Source: Pseudomonas lalkuanensis (GTDB lineage Bacteria; Pseudomonadota; Gammaproteobacteria; Pseudomonadales; Pseudomonadaceae). Taken from it: a stretch of 64,000 nucleotides of DNA. The DNA is taken from assembly GCF_008807375.1 (NCBI RefSeq), contig NZ_CP043311.1, forward strand, positions 2,398,001 to 2,462,000, given 5' to 3'. Positions 39,213 to 47,618 of this stretch are shown piece by piece. The first letter of the stretch is position 1; each line of letters begins with the position of its first letter. The notes below the pieces were generated by a model that saw nothing but the letters and a program-made list of their open reading frames with translations, was not told the origin of the DNA and ran no database searches. The position numbers and the translations under genes were made by a program.

Positions 39213-41161
39213 TCGCTGGAAAGGGCCACCACGGGCGCCAGCTGCGCGGCCTTGCGCGCCGGCATGTAGCCGAACAGGATGCCGGTGAACAGGGCGCTGG
39301 CAAAGGCGCCGAGCACGGCGGGCAGGGAGAACACCAGGGCCACCTCGGCGAGGATCAGGCCGCCGCCGATCAGCATGGCCAGGGCCAGGCCCACCAGCCC
39401 GCCGGTCAGGGTCAGCATCACGGCCTCGGTGAGGAACTGGCGGAGGATGTCGCGCTGGCGGGCGCCGGTGGCGATGCGGATGCCGATCTCGCGGGTTCTT
39501 TCACGAACCGTCATCAGCATGATGTTCATCACGCCGATGCCGCCGACCACCAGGGAGATGGCGGCGATGGCGCCGAGCATCAGTGACAGGCTGTTCCGCG
39601 TGCGGGCTTCGGCCTGGATCATCGCCGCGTCGTTGGTCAGCTCGTAATCGCGTGCGCCGCGATGCAGTTGCAGCATCAGGGCGTCGATGGCCTGCTCGGC
39701 TTCGTGTACGCGCTCGGAGTCGGCGGCGGCGATGATCACGAATTCCGGATTCGGCTGGCCGAACAGGCGCACGCTGGCAGAGGAGTAGGGCACGACGATC
39801 TGGTTGTCGGCGTCCTCGTCGCCGGAGCTGGCGCCTTTTCCCGCCAGCAGGCCGATGACCTGGAACGGCGCGTTGTTGATCAGGATGTAGCGCCCCAGCG
39901 GGTCTTCGCCATTGCGGAAGAGCTTCTCCTTCACCTTCTTGCCGATCAGGGCGACGGCGGCGGCGCTGTCTTCGTCGGCCTGGGTGAAGAAGGTGCCTTC
40001 CACCGCCCGCCAGTTGAGGATGCGCGGGAAGTCGACGCCGTTGCCGCGGGTGTAGGCCAGGTGGTCGACATTGCCGTAGCGCACCGTGGTATCGCCGCCG
40101 TTGACCGGCATGATCATCTTCACCTGGGGCAGGGTGGCCAGGGCTTCGACGTCGGCCAGGGTGACGATGCCGGCCGGGCTGCGCGGTGTTTCGGCGAGGC
40201 CCGAGAGGTAGATGAGGTTGGAGCCGAAGGCGCCCATCTGGTTCATCACGGCGCGCTTGCTGCCTTCGCCCACCGCCAGCATGACCACCACCGAGGCGAC
40301 GCCGATGACGATGCCGAGCAGGGTGAGGGCGGTGCGGAAGCGATTGATCCACATGACGCGCCAGGCCGCCTGCATGGCCTCGCGGATGTCCGCCAGCAGC
40401 GAAGCGCCGCCGCTGTCGCCACGGGTGAGGCGTTCGGCCATGACGTCCGGTGCATGGGGTGGGGTGGCTGCGTTGCCGCTGTCGCTGAGGATCTGCCCGT
40501 CACGGATTTCGATGACGCGCCGGGCGCGAGCCGCCACTTCGCGGTCATGGGTGATGAGGATGATGGTGTGGCCGAGGTCGGCCAGTTCCTCCAGCAGCGC
40601 CATGACCTCGGCGCCGCTGCGGCTGTCCAGGGCGCCGGTGGGTTCGTCGGCGAGGATGATGTGGCCGCCGTTCATCAATGCACGGGCGATGGAAACCCGC
40701 TGCTGCTGGCCGCCGGAAAGCTGGTTGGGGCGGTGGTCCATGCGCTCGTCGAGGCCGAGCCGGGCGAGCAGTTCGGTGGCGCGCTGGTGGCGTTGCTCGG
40801 CGGGCGTGCCGGCGTAGATGGCGGGAATCTCGACATTTTCCCGGGCCGAGGCCGATGGGATCAGGTGATAGCCCTGGAACACGAAGCCGAACGCCTCGCG
40901 GCGCAGCCAGGCGAGCTGGTCGTCGTCGAGGCCGGCGACATCCTGGCCGGCGAAGCGGTAGCGGCCTTCGCTGGGGCGGTCGAGGCAGCCGAGGATGTTC
41001 ATCAGGGTGGATTTGCCCGAGCCCGAAGTGCCGACGATGGCGACGAACTCGCCGGTCCGGATGGACAGGGAAACGCCGCGCAGCACTTCGGTCTGCGGTG
41101 CGCCGTTGTGGCCGCCGTAGCGTTTGCGGATGCCGGCTAGCTGGATCAGCGGTTCGCTCAT
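39209..41161 (-). CDS. pvdT: PvdT, MacB-type ABC permease/ATPase of pyoverdine efflux
   Basis: 650 residues. The N-terminal ATPase (about 1-235) has Walker [10 protein letters not shown], signature LSGGQQQR and Walker [13 protein letters not shown]. The C-terminal part has one membrane helix near 275-295, a large periplasmic domain (about 300-520) and three C-terminal helices with the FtsX/MacB segment [23 protein letters not shown]. With PvdR and OpmQ it exports pyoverdine from the periplasm. Eight bases separate it from the pvdR stop. Confidence 0.93.
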   Translation of the reverse strand: MSEPLIQLAGIRKRYGGHNGAPQTEVLRGVSLSIRTGEFVAIVGTSGSGKSTLMNILGCLDRPSEGRYRFAGQDVAGLDDDQLAWLRREAFGFVFQGYHLIPSASARENVEIPAIYAGTPAEQRHQRATELLARLGLDERMDHRPNQLSGGQQQRVSIARALMNGGHIILADEPTGALDSRSGAEVMALLEELADLGHTIILITHDREVAARARRVIEIRDGQILSDSGNAATPPHAPDVMAERLTRGDSGGASLLADIREAMQAAWRVMWINRFRTALTLLGIVIGVASVVVMLAVGEGSKRAVMNQMGAFGSNLIYLSGLAETPRSPAGIVTLADVEALATLPQVKMIMPVNGGDTTVRYGNVDHLAYTRGNGVDFPRILNWRAVEGTFFTQADEDSAAAVALIGKKVKEKLFRNGEDPLGRYILINNAPFQVIGLLAGKGASSGDEDADNQIVVPYSSASVRLFGQPNPEFVIIAAADSERVHEAEQAIDALMLQLHRGARDYELTNDAAMIQAEARTRNSLSLMLGAIAAISLVVGGIGVMNIMLMTVRERTREIGIRIATGARQRDILRQFLTEAVMLTLTGGLVGLALAMLIGGGLILAEVALVFSLPAVLGAFASALFTGILFGYMPARKAAQLAPVVALSSE

Positions 41162-41169
41162 GGCCGGCC

Positions 41170-42345
41170 TCAGTGCTCACCGGACGTGGGGCCGACCAGC
41201 AGGCGATCGCCTTCTTCCAGTCCCGACAGGACCTGGATACGCAGGCGGTCACGCACTCCGGTGCGGACTTCCCGCGCCTGCGGCTCGCCACGGTGGTCGA
41301 GCACCCGGGCCTGGTAGGTGTCGGGCGTGCCGTCCAGCGCCTGGAGTGCGGCCAGGGGCACGCTGAGGGCGCCCTTGGCGCTGGCGGCAACGAAGAACAC
41401 CTGTGCGGTCATCTCCGGCAGTAGCGCGCGATCGTCGTTCTCCACGTCCAGCAAAACGCTGTAGAGCACCACCCGACCGCTGCTGGCGCCTTGGCCGGTG
41501 CCGCTCACGGGGCTGCCGCCGCCCTGGTTCATCTGCTCCAGCGGGCGTGGCGGCACCGGCAGGATCTGCCTGACCTTGCCCTGCCAGCGACGGCCTTCGC
41601 TGCCGAGGGTGGTGAAGTAGGCGGCCATGCCGGCCTTGACCCGGCCGATATCGGCTTCGGACACCTGGGCCCAGACGGTCATCGGCGAAAGGTGGGCGAT
41701 GCGCATCACCAGCGGCGTCTGTTCCAGGGCGTTGAGGGTCTGGCCGACGCGCGCGTCGAGGGCGACCACGGTACCGGAGATGGGGGCGTAGATGCGGGTG
41801 TAGCCGAGTTCGGCTTCGTCGCTGCGCAGGGTTGCTTCGGCCTGGCGGATCTGCGCCTTGAGCATCTTCAGCTTGGCGGCGGTGGCACGCAGCTGGGCCT
41901 GGGCGGTCTGCAGGTCTTCGTCGCGGGTGGCGCCGCTGCTGGCCAGGCGGCTCTGGCGCTGGTGCTGCTGGCGAGCCAGCTCGTGCTGGGCCTGTTGCTC
42001 TTCCAGTTGCGCCTCAAGGCTGTCGATCTGGGCATGGCCGGCATCCACCTTGGCGCGCTGGGTGGACGGGTCGATCTCCAGCAGCAACTGGCCTTCCTGC
42101 ACCTGGTCGCCCACTTCCACATGCAGGCGCAGCACCTGCCCGGAAGCCTGTGCGCCGACGTCGACGTAGCGGCGCGGCTGCAGGGTGCCGAGGGCGGTGA
42201 CGCTGCTTTCCAGGTCGGCGCGGGTGACGGTGACCGAAGCAGGAGGCGCCTCGGTGGGGGAGAACGCTTGCCAACCCGCCAGGGCCAGTGCGGTTGCGAC
42301 GAGGGGAAGGGTGAGGGCCCAGGCTTGGGTACGGCGACTTCTCAT
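41170..42345 (-). CDS. pvdR: PvdR, periplasmic adaptor of pyoverdine efflux
   Basis: 391 residues from the ATG at 42343-42345; the longer reading frame to 42459 would cross the promoter. An N-terminal membrane anchor ([18 protein letters not shown]) precedes a membrane-fusion-protein fold: a lipoyl half ([18 protein letters not shown]), a long alpha-helical hairpin (about 85-170), the second lipoyl half ([20 protein letters not shown]) and beta-barrel domains. It links PvdT to OpmQ. First gene of the pvdRT-opmQ operon, with an exact iron-starvation box 44 bases upstream; the ribosome site is weak. Confidence 0.92.
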   Translation of the reverse strand: MRSRRTQAWALTLPLVATALALAGWQAFSPTEAPPASVTVTRADLESSVTALGTLQPRRYVDVGAQASGQVLRLHVEVGDQVQEGQLLLEIDPSTQRAKVDAGHAQIDSLEAQLEEQQAQHELARQQHQRQSRLASSGATRDEDLQTAQAQLRATAAKLKMLKAQIRQAEATLRSDEAELGYTRIYAPISGTVVALDARVGQTLNALEQTPLVMRIAHLSPMTVWAQVSEADIGRVKAGMAAYFTTLGSEGRRWQGKVRQILPVPPRPLEQMNQGGGSPVSGTGQGASSGRVVLYSVLLDVENDDRALLPEMTAQVFFVAASAKGALSVPLAALQALDGTPDTYQARVLDHRGEPQAREVRTGVRDRLRIQVLSGLEEGDRLLVGPTSGEH

Positions 42346-42389
42346 GCAACGGGTCCGGCAGCGGGTGGGATTGGCACATCCCTGACTGA

Positions 42390-42413
42390 ACGAACCGGGG
42401 GAGGGGGAATTTA
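42390..42413 (-). promoter_or_regulatory. PvdS iron-starvation promoter of pvdRT-opmQ
   Basis: On the minus strand, TAAAT at 42413-42409, exactly 16 bases, then CGT at 42392-42390, upstream of pvdR. Confidence 0.88.
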
Positions 42414-42432
42414 GTGGGCTGAGCACGGGGCC

Positions 42433-42460
42433 TGTGGGAGCGAATGAATTCGCTCCCACA
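42433..42460. repeat. REP-like palindromic repeat, short copy
   Basis: Thirteen-base perfect arms (TGTGGGAGCGAAT / ATTCGCTCCCACA) with a two-base centre. It lies just past the fpvR stop codon. Seven A residues follow on the plus strand, so in the fpvR direction the T run comes before the hairpin; it is therefore not a classical terminator. Confidence 0.75.
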
Positions 42461-42474
42461 AAAAAACCAGGGGC

Positions 42475-43479
42475 TCAGCGCAGGCTCAGCACCGTACTGC
42501 CTTCGTCGTTCTTGCCGATCTTCAGCGGCAGGACCTTGGGCAGGGTGTTGACCAGGCCGGCGATGTCGTCGGTGTTGTAGATGCCGCCGATGCGCACCTG
42601 GGCGGTGGCCTGGTCGGCGAGCAGGACGGGCTGGTCGAGGTAGCGATTGATCAGCGGCAGCGCCTCGGCAAGGCTCATGTCGTCGAGGATCAGCTTGCCG
42701 TCACGCCAGGCGAGTGTGGCGGAGGTGTCGGCCGGGCCCACGTCGGGCAGGTAGTCCTGGCTCTGGTAGCGCGCCTGCAAGCCGGGCGTGAGGGTGCTGC
42801 CCTGGTTGCGCTGGCGGTCGCTGCTGACCCGTACCGAGCCTTCGGTGACGGTGACCACCACTTCGTCCTGGTACTTCCAGACGTTGAAGCGGGTGCCGGT
42901 GACGGTGATGGTGCCGCTGGCGGCACTCACCACGAAGGGATGCTGGTTGTCGTGGGTGACGTGGAAGTAGGCCTCGCCCTGGCTCAGGGAGATGCTGCGC
43001 TGGTCCTTGAAGTTGGCGTAGGAAAGGCGGGTGCCCAGGTTCAGGTCCACCTCGCTGCCGTCCGGCAGCGTCACATGACGGCGGCTGTTCTCGGCCTCGT
43101 AGCGGCGATAGTCGTTGGGCACGAGACCCAGGGACCAGCCGGTGTAGCCGGCTACCGGCGCCACGAACAGGGCGATGGCGGCGGCGACCGCCAACCGGCG
43201 CAGGCGGCTCGGCTGGGGGGCTGCGGGCTTGGGGAATTCGATGATCGACGCGGGCTTTGCCGCCAGGGAGCTGCGGATAACCGGCAGCTCGGACGAGATC
43301 TCCCAGATTTCCAGCATCTCGGCGAACTCGCGAGCGTGCTCCGGGTCCGCTTCGACCCATTGCCGAAACGCCAGGCGCTCTTCATCGGTGCAGTCCTGGT
43401 CGTGCAGGCGCATGCACCAGTAAGCGGCATCCTCTGTGAGCTTTTCGCCCCTGGAGGTGGCGGGCGGCGGCGTGGTCAT
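42475..43479 (-). CDS. fpvR: FpvR, FecR-family anti-sigma factor for FpvI/PvdS
   Basis: 334 residues. The N-terminal cytoplasmic part (about 1-85, with AAYWCMRLHDQDCTDEERLAF) binds sigma factors. A single membrane helix follows (AVAAAIALFVAPVAGYTGW, about 98-116), and the periplasmic C-terminal half (about 125-334, with the FecR DGSEVDLNLGTRL segment) senses the loaded receptor. This matches FpvR, which holds FpvI and PvdS inactive until ferripyoverdine binds FpvA. It is divergent from fpvI with a shared 168-base control region that contains a Fur-box-like sequence. The gene order pvdR, fpvR, fpvI, pvdA is that of PAO1. Confidence 0.92.
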   Translation of the reverse strand: MTTPPPATSRGEKLTEDAAYWCMRLHDQDCTDEERLAFRQWVEADPEHAREFAEMLEIWEISSELPVIRSSLAAKPASIIEFPKPAAPQPSRLRRLAVAAAIALFVAPVAGYTGWSLGLVPNDYRRYEAENSRRHVTLPDGSEVDLNLGTRLSYANFKDQRSISLSQGEAYFHVTHDNQHPFVVSAASGTITVTGTRFNVWKYQDEVVVTVTEGSVRVSSDRQRNQGSTLTPGLQARYQSQDYLPDVGPADTSATLAWRDGKLILDDMSLAEALPLINRYLDQPVLLADQATAQVRIGGIYNTDDIAGLVNTLPKVLPLKIGKNDEGSTVLSLR

Positions 43480-43540
43480 TATGGGAGTCGATCCAATGCG
43501 GGCCTGGAGCGGCGGGTAAATCGGTCGTCAGGCTTCAAAT

Positions 43541-43559
43541 GTTGATGAGAATTATTATA
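43541..43559. promoter_or_regulatory. Fur-box-like sequence between fpvR and fpvI
   Basis: GTTGATGAGAATTATTATA matches 14 of 19 positions of the standard Fur box GATAATGATAATCATTATC, counted by eye. In a GC-rich genome this AT-rich island between two iron-regulatory genes is a credible Fur site, which would repress both genes when iron is plentiful. Confidence 0.65.
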
Positions 43560-43647
43560 AATTTGGCCGGATTGAAGTGCCAATAGCAGGCATTGTTCAC
43601 ACTTTCACGGGTTCAAGGAAGTACACCGGCGGCGCGGCGGGAAAGTA

Positions 43648-44127
43648 ATGTTGGATTCTTACTACCGAGAACTGGTGAAGTACCTGACGTCGACGCTTGG
43701 GGACCGTCATCTGGCCTCCGATGTCGCGCACGATGCCTATCTGCGGGTGCTGGAGCGCTCGCGCGAGGACGTCATCGAGCAACCGCGCGCCTTTCTCTAT
43801 CGCACCGCCATCAACCTCTCCATCGACGAACACCGCCGCAATCTGGTACGCCGCAACGAGCCGCTGGACGTGCTGGAGCAGGAGGAAGGGCCGCGCGTGC
43901 AGTCGCCGCAGCGCTCGCTCTACCAGAAGCAGCGCCTGGACATGGTCGAGCGCGCCCTCGACGAGCTGCCCGCCATCTGCCGCGATGCCTTCCTGCTGCG
44001 CAAGATCGAAGGCATGGGCCACAACGAGATCGCCGAGCGCCTGGGCATCTCCAAGGGGATGGTGGAGAAGCACATCGTCAATGCGATGAAGCATTGCCGG
44101 GTGCGGATCCAGGAGTGGGGTGGCTGA
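43648..44127 (+). CDS. fpvI: FpvI, extracytoplasmic-function sigma factor for fpvA
   Basis: 159 residues, the known length of FpvI and shorter than PvdS (187). It has an ECF region 2 (VAHDAYLRVLER, then PRAFLYRTAINLSIDEHRR) and a region 4 helix-turn-helix (DAFLLRKIEGMGHNEIAERLGISKGMVEKHI). In P. aeruginosa FpvI drives fpvA transcription once FpvR releases it. GGGAAAG precedes the ATG at 43648. It is divergent from fpvR and 171 bases from pvdA. The position and size favour FpvI over PvdS. Confidence 0.9.
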   Translation: MLDSYYRELVKYLTSTLGDRHLASDVAHDAYLRVLERSREDVIEQPRAFLYRTAINLSIDEHRRNLVRRNEPLDVLEQEEGPRVQSPQRSLYQKQRLDMVERALDELPAICRDAFLLRKIEGMGHNEIAERLGISKGMVEKHIVNAMKHCRVRIQEWGG

Positions 44128-44156
44128 CGAGTCGCCTGTCCGGGCGATAACTCTGC

Positions 44157-44179
44157 AGGGGCGATTGAATTTGCCCCTA
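44157..44179. repeat. Small palindromic element downstream of fpvI
   Basis: AGGGGC and GCCCCT arms around GATTGAATTT, a degenerate copy of the REP-like family (compare AGGGGCGAAT at 50445-50474). It lies 30 bases past the fpvI stop and before the pvdA promoter, so it may act as a weak transcript end. Confidence 0.45.
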
Positions 44180-44203
44180 CGAGAAGCCCTGGCGGGCTGT
44201 CGC

Positions 44204-44227
44204 TAAATTTCCGCAGACACGTCTCGT
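44204..44227 (+). promoter_or_regulatory. PvdS iron-starvation promoter of pvdA
   Basis: TAAAT at 44204-44208, exactly 16 bases, then CGT at 44225-44227, directed at pvdA 72 bases downstream. Confidence 0.88.
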
Positions 44228-44298
44228 TACTTCTGAGCACGCATGCCGCCGGCATGCCCCTATCGCCTGGCCTGGCACAGGACTCAGAGGACTATGAG

Positions 44299-45654
44299 AT
44301 GACTCCGATACACACCCCGACCGACCACGATGTGATCGGCATTGGTTTCGGCCCTTCGAACATCGCCCTGGCCATCGCGCTGGAGGAAGTCTCCGGCGAG
44401 CACGGCGCGTTGCGTTCCCTGTTCATCGACCGCCAGTCCGACTACCGTTGGCACGGCAATACCCTGGTGTCCCAGAGCGAACTGCAGATTTCCTTCCTCA
44501 AGGATCTGGTTTCCCTGCGCAATCCCACCAGCCCCTATTCCTTCGTCAATTACCTGCACAAGCACGGCCGCCTGGTGGATTTCATCAACCTCGGCACTTT
44601 CTATCCGTGCCGCATGGAGTTCAACGACTACCTGCGCTGGGTCGCCGGCCACTTCGCCGAACAGGCCCGCTACGGCGAGCAGGTGGTGCGGGTGGAGCCC
44701 ATGGTGAGTGGCGGCAGCGTGGACAGCCTGCGGGTGATCTCCCGCGATGCGGACGGCCGCGAGATCGTCCGCAGCAGCCGTTCGGTGGTGGTCAGCGTGG
44801 GCGGTACGCCGCGCATTCCAGCGCCCTTCGCCCACCTCAAGGGCGATGGCCGGGTGTTCCATCACGCCCAGTACCTGGAGCGCATGGCCCAGCAGCCTTG
44901 CGTGAATGGCAAGCCCATGCGCATCGCCATCATCGGCGGCGGCCAGAGCGCGGCGGAAGCCTTCATCGACCTCAATGACAGCTACCCCTGCGTCAAGGTG
45001 GACATGATCCTGCGTGGCTCCTCGCTGAAGCCGGCGGACGACAGCCCCTTCGTCAACGAGATCTTCTCTCCGGACTTCACCGATCTGGTGTTCCGCCAGC
45101 CCAGCACCGACCGTGACCGCATCATCGGCGAGTACCACAACACCAACTACTCGGTGGTGGACCTGGACCTGATCGAGCGTATCTACGGCATCTTCTACCG
45201 GCAGAAGGTTTCCGGGCTGCAGCGCCACGCCTTCCGCTGCCTGCGCAAGGTGGAGACGGTGCACGCCAGCGACGCGGGCATCGCCCTCACCCTGCGCAAC
45301 ACCGCCAGCGGCGAGGTGGAAAGCCATGTCTATGACGCCGTGGTGCTGGCCACCGGTTATGAGCGGCAGATGCACCGCGAACTGCTGGCGCCGGTCGCCG
45401 AATACCTCAACGACTTCGAGGTGGGCCGCGACTATCGCGTGCAGGCCGACGAGCGCTTCAAGGCCGCCGTCTACATGCAGGGGTTCTGCCAGGCCAGCCA
45501 CGGCCTGAGCGACACGCTGCTGTCGGTACTGCCGGTGCGCGCCGAAGAGATTGCCGAGTCGATCTATCAATTCGCCGGCAGGCGCCGCCATCCGCTGCCT
45601 CGTGCAGTACGGCCGTTGCAGGCGCTGGGTGGCTTGCTGGAGTCGGTGGGCTGA
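44299..45654 (+). CDS. pvdA: PvdA, L-ornithine N5-monooxygenase
   Basis: 451 residues from the ATG at 44299, with AGAGGA eight bases before it; earlier in-frame starts lack such a site. It converts L-ornithine to N5-hydroxyornithine using FAD, NADPH and oxygen, the first dedicated step to the hydroxamate ligands of pyoverdine. FAD-binding motif GIGFGPSN (about 14-21), NADPH-binding motif IIGGGQSAAE (about 213-222) and the C-terminal ATGYE motif (about 354-358) are all present. It has its own iron-starvation promoter and lies at the end of the locus, as in PAO1. Confidence 0.94.
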   Translation: MTPIHTPTDHDVIGIGFGPSNIALAIALEEVSGEHGALRSLFIDRQSDYRWHGNTLVSQSELQISFLKDLVSLRNPTSPYSFVNYLHKHGRLVDFINLGTFYPCRMEFNDYLRWVAGHFAEQARYGEQVVRVEPMVSGGSVDSLRVISRDADGREIVRSSRSVVVSVGGTPRIPAPFAHLKGDGRVFHHAQYLERMAQQPCVNGKPMRIAIIGGGQSAAEAFIDLNDSYPCVKVDMILRGSSLKPADDSPFVNEIFSPDFTDLVFRQPSTDRDRIIGEYHNTNYSVVDLDLIERIYGIFYRQKVSGLQRHAFRCLRKVETVHASDAGIALTLRNTASGEVESHVYDAVVLATGYERQMHRELLAPVAEYLNDFEVGRDYRVQADERFKAAVYMQGFCQASHGLSDTLLSVLPVRAEEIAESIYQFAGRRRHPLPRAVRPLQALGGLLESVG

Positions 45655-45668
45655 GGGCGCTGCAGAGT

Positions 45669-45708
45669 TGTGGGGGCGATTTCAATCGCGAATGAACTCG
45701 CTCCCACA
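45669..45708. repeat. REP-like palindromic repeat between pvdA and tetR
   Basis: Arms TGTGGGGGCGA and TCGCTCCCACA-like (two mismatches) around the TTTCAATCGCGAATGAAC core. It lies 14 bases past the pvdA stop between two convergent genes. Confidence 0.75.
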
Positions 45709-45719
45709 AGATCCCCAGA

Positions 45720-46313
45720 TCAGGGCAGGCGCAGGGCGCCGCGCACCGTGCCAAGGATCATCCGCTGCATCAGTTCCCGTCCTTGCTCCGTTGGCAGGCC
45801 GCTGGCGTCGAGCCAGGCCGGCAGCTGATTGAGCAGGGACACTATGCCGGCCACCGCGCCGCGTCCGGCGGCGTCCAGGGGCTGGCCGGCGAGTTCCTGC
45901 AGGGGCTCCAGCAAGGCTTCTGCATAGGCCGCGCGCAGGTCGCGAGCCTGCTCCAGGCGCTCCCCGGACAAGCATCGCGCCTCCAGCTCGGCCAGGCGGA
46001 AGTGCAGCCCCATGGGCTCGTGCAGGGCCAGGTGCGCGTCGATCAGCGCGGCCAGGCGCGCCGCCGGTTCGCGGTGCACGCGGGCGGCCAGGTCAGCATT
46101 CTCCAGCAACTGCTCGTAGAGCTCCTCGATGAACTCGAACAGCAACGCTTCCTTGCTTTCCACGTGGTGATAGATGGAGCCGGCCTTGATGCCGAGCTGC
46201 GCTGCCAGATCGCGCATGCTCACCTGGCCGTATCCCTGTTCGGCGAACAGTGCCAGTGCCAGGTGGCGGTTCTCCATGTAGCGGGAGCGGTGTGCGGTGG
46301 TGGCATCGAGCAT
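45720..46313 (-). CDS. TetR/AcrR-family transcriptional regulator
   Basis: 197 residues from the ATG at 46311-46313, with GAGGG upstream. The N-terminal helix-turn-helix is clear (ALALFAEQGYGQVSMRDLAAQLGIKAGSIYHHVESKEALLFEF, about 17-59). The C-terminal ligand domain is TetR_C-like with no recognisable ligand signature. It is convergent with pvdA and transcribed away from the Xre/RES pair. The target is unknown; autoregulation from the 46314-46530 gap is likely for this family. Confidence 0.85.
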   Translation of the reverse strand: MLDATTAHRSRYMENRHLALALFAEQGYGQVSMRDLAAQLGIKAGSIYHHVESKEALLFEFIEELYEQLLENADLAARVHREPAARLAALIDAHLALHEPMGLHFRLAELEARCLSGERLEQARDLRAAYAEALLEPLQELAGQPLDAAGRGAVAGIVSLLNQLPAWLDASGLPTEQGRELMQRMILGTVRGALRLP

Positions 46314-46471
46314 GGCGGTGGCCCTCGCGAGTGGCGTGCGTCGGCACTCTAGCCAGCACGGCTGCCGTGGCCTAGGTCGAAAGCGCTCCGGCACATTGGC
46401 GCTTTTTTCCATTGATTGGCCCAAGGGCCACCCATAAGGGCTCGTGAATGCTACCAATCGGAACTAATAAC

Positions 46472-46499
46472 TTGAAAAAATTCGGATCAGGAGTAGATT
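46472..46499 (+). promoter_or_regulatory. Putative sigma-70 promoter of the Xre/RES pair
   Basis: TTGAAA at 46472-46477 and TAGATT at 46494-46499 are 16 bases apart in an AT-rich stretch just before the antitoxin gene. GAGGAAA precedes the ATG at 46531. The imperfect GGAACTAATAACTTGAAAAAATTC region overlaps the -35 and could be the antitoxin operator. Confidence 0.45.
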
Positions 46500-46530
46500 T
46501 ACAGACAAGAAACCTGCTCGAGGAAACGTC

Positions 46531-46932
46531 ATGAGCATTCCCGCCAGCCATGCCAGCCCTGATATCCAGAGTGGCGAAGCGGGCCGCGTGGCCCTGAAAT
46601 TCTTCTTCAACCTGATGGACAAGTGGGGTTGCACCAAGGAGCAGCAGCGCACCCTGCTGGGCTCCATCGGCAATACCACCTATTTCAGCTACAAGAAGCT
46701 GCCCAGCGTGCGCCTGCCCCACGACACCCTGGAGCGCATTTCCTACCTGATGGGCATTCACAAGTCCCTGCGCATCCTGTTCAGCAATCAGGAAGCACGG
46801 GCCTACGAATGGGTGCACAAGCCCAACGCCGCGGCGCCCTTCAACGGCCGCAGCGCCCTGGACTACATGCTGGGTGGCCAGGTGGTGGATGTGGCCGATG
46901 TGCGACGCTATCTCGATGGAGTGCGTGGCTGA
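46531..46932 (+). CDS. Antitoxin of Xre/MbcA/ParS type (DUF2384)
   Basis: 133 residues. The N-terminal half is an Xre-like helical region (GRVALKFFFNLMDKWGCTKEQQRTLLG). The C-terminal half has the MbcA/ParS toxin-binding pattern (RISYLMGIHKSLRILF, then AYEWVHKPNAAAPFNGRSALDYMLGG, about 69-116), which is diagnostic of antitoxins paired with RES toxins. The protein would block the RES active site and repress the operon. The stop overlaps the toxin ATG by one base. Confidence 0.88.
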   Translation: MSIPASHASPDIQSGEAGRVALKFFFNLMDKWGCTKEQQRTLLGSIGNTTYFSYKKLPSVRLPHDTLERISYLMGIHKSLRILFSNQEARAYEWVHKPNAAAPFNGRSALDYMLGGQVVDVADVRRYLDGVRG

Positions 46933-47618
46933 TGACCCAGGAGCTTCTGGTTGAACGGATTCCCGAATGGAGCAAGGCCTACCGCCTGATCAACAGCTGC
47001 TTCCCACCCATCTCCGTGTTCGAGGACACCCTCGATCCGGATGACCTGGAAATCGCCTACGCCATCGAGTCCATGACCAACGACAGGCTGCGCGACCAGG
47101 TGGGCGAGATTTCCCGCGTAGCGCCCGGGGACCGCGTCAGTGGCGCCGGCGCTACCGTGGTGATGGCCGTGTTCACCCACATCGGCCGCGCCAGCCGCTT
47201 TTCCGATGGTTCCTTCGGCATCTATTACTGCGCCAGCTCCATCGACGCTGCAATCGCCGAAACCCGCTACCACCAGGAGCGCTTCTGGCGGGCGACCCAG
47301 GAGGCGAGCATCGAGATCACCCTGCGCGCCTACGTGAACAAGGTGGTCCAGCCGATGCTCGACGTGCGTGATCGAGTCGAGCTGCATGACCCGGACCCGG
47401 CCAGCTACGGCGCCAGCCAGGCCTTCGCCGGGCAACACCGCAACGCCGACAAGTGGGGGCTGCTGTACAACAGCGTGCGCCTGCCGGGTCACGAGTGTGT
47501 GGCCGCCTTCCGCCCGCCGGCGGTGACCCTGCCGGTGCAGGGGCCGCACTTCCGCTACATCTGGGATGGCCGCACGCAGAGCATTTCGCACGTACTCAAG
47601 ATGAGCCCGGTGGGCTAA
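46932..47618 (+). CDS. RES-domain toxin (NAD+ phosphorylase/ADP-ribosyltransferase fold)
   Basis: 228 residues. RES toxins such as MbcT and ParT break down NAD+ or modify a metabolic enzyme. The family residues are visible: Arg in KAYRLIN (about 18), Tyr and Glu in GIYYCASSIDAAIAETRYH (about 97-115) and the late NSVRLPGHEC segment (about 179-188). It starts in a TGATG overlap with the antitoxin and ends overlapping the convergent carboxylate-amine ligase gene by two bases. Confidence 0.88.
   Translation: MTQELLVERIPEWSKAYRLINSCFPPISVFEDTLDPDDLEIAYAIESMTNDRLRDQVGEISRVAPGDRVSGAGATVVMAVFTHIGRASRFSDGSFGIYYCASSIDAAIAETRYHQERFWRATQEASIEITLRAYVNKVVQPMLDVRDRVELHDPDPASYGASQAFAGQHRNADKWGLLYNSVRLPGHECVAAFRPPAVTLPVQGPHFRYIWDGRTQSISHVLKMSPVG

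Noticed and set aside
42433..42467. Hairpin plus A/T run after fpvR considered as an intrinsic terminator
   Set aside because: In the direction of fpvR transcription the T run precedes the hairpin, so it does not have terminator geometry; it is listed as a repeat.
43648..44127. Sigma factor read as PvdS
   Set aside because: It is 159 residues and sits beside fpvR exactly as FpvI does; PvdS is about 187 residues and lies elsewhere in PAO1.
26496..45654. Recent horizontal acquisition of the pyoverdine locus
   Set aside because: Base composition by eye, repeats and promoter types match the rest of the window, and the gene order is ancestral to Pseudomonas; no integrase or tRNA edge was seen.
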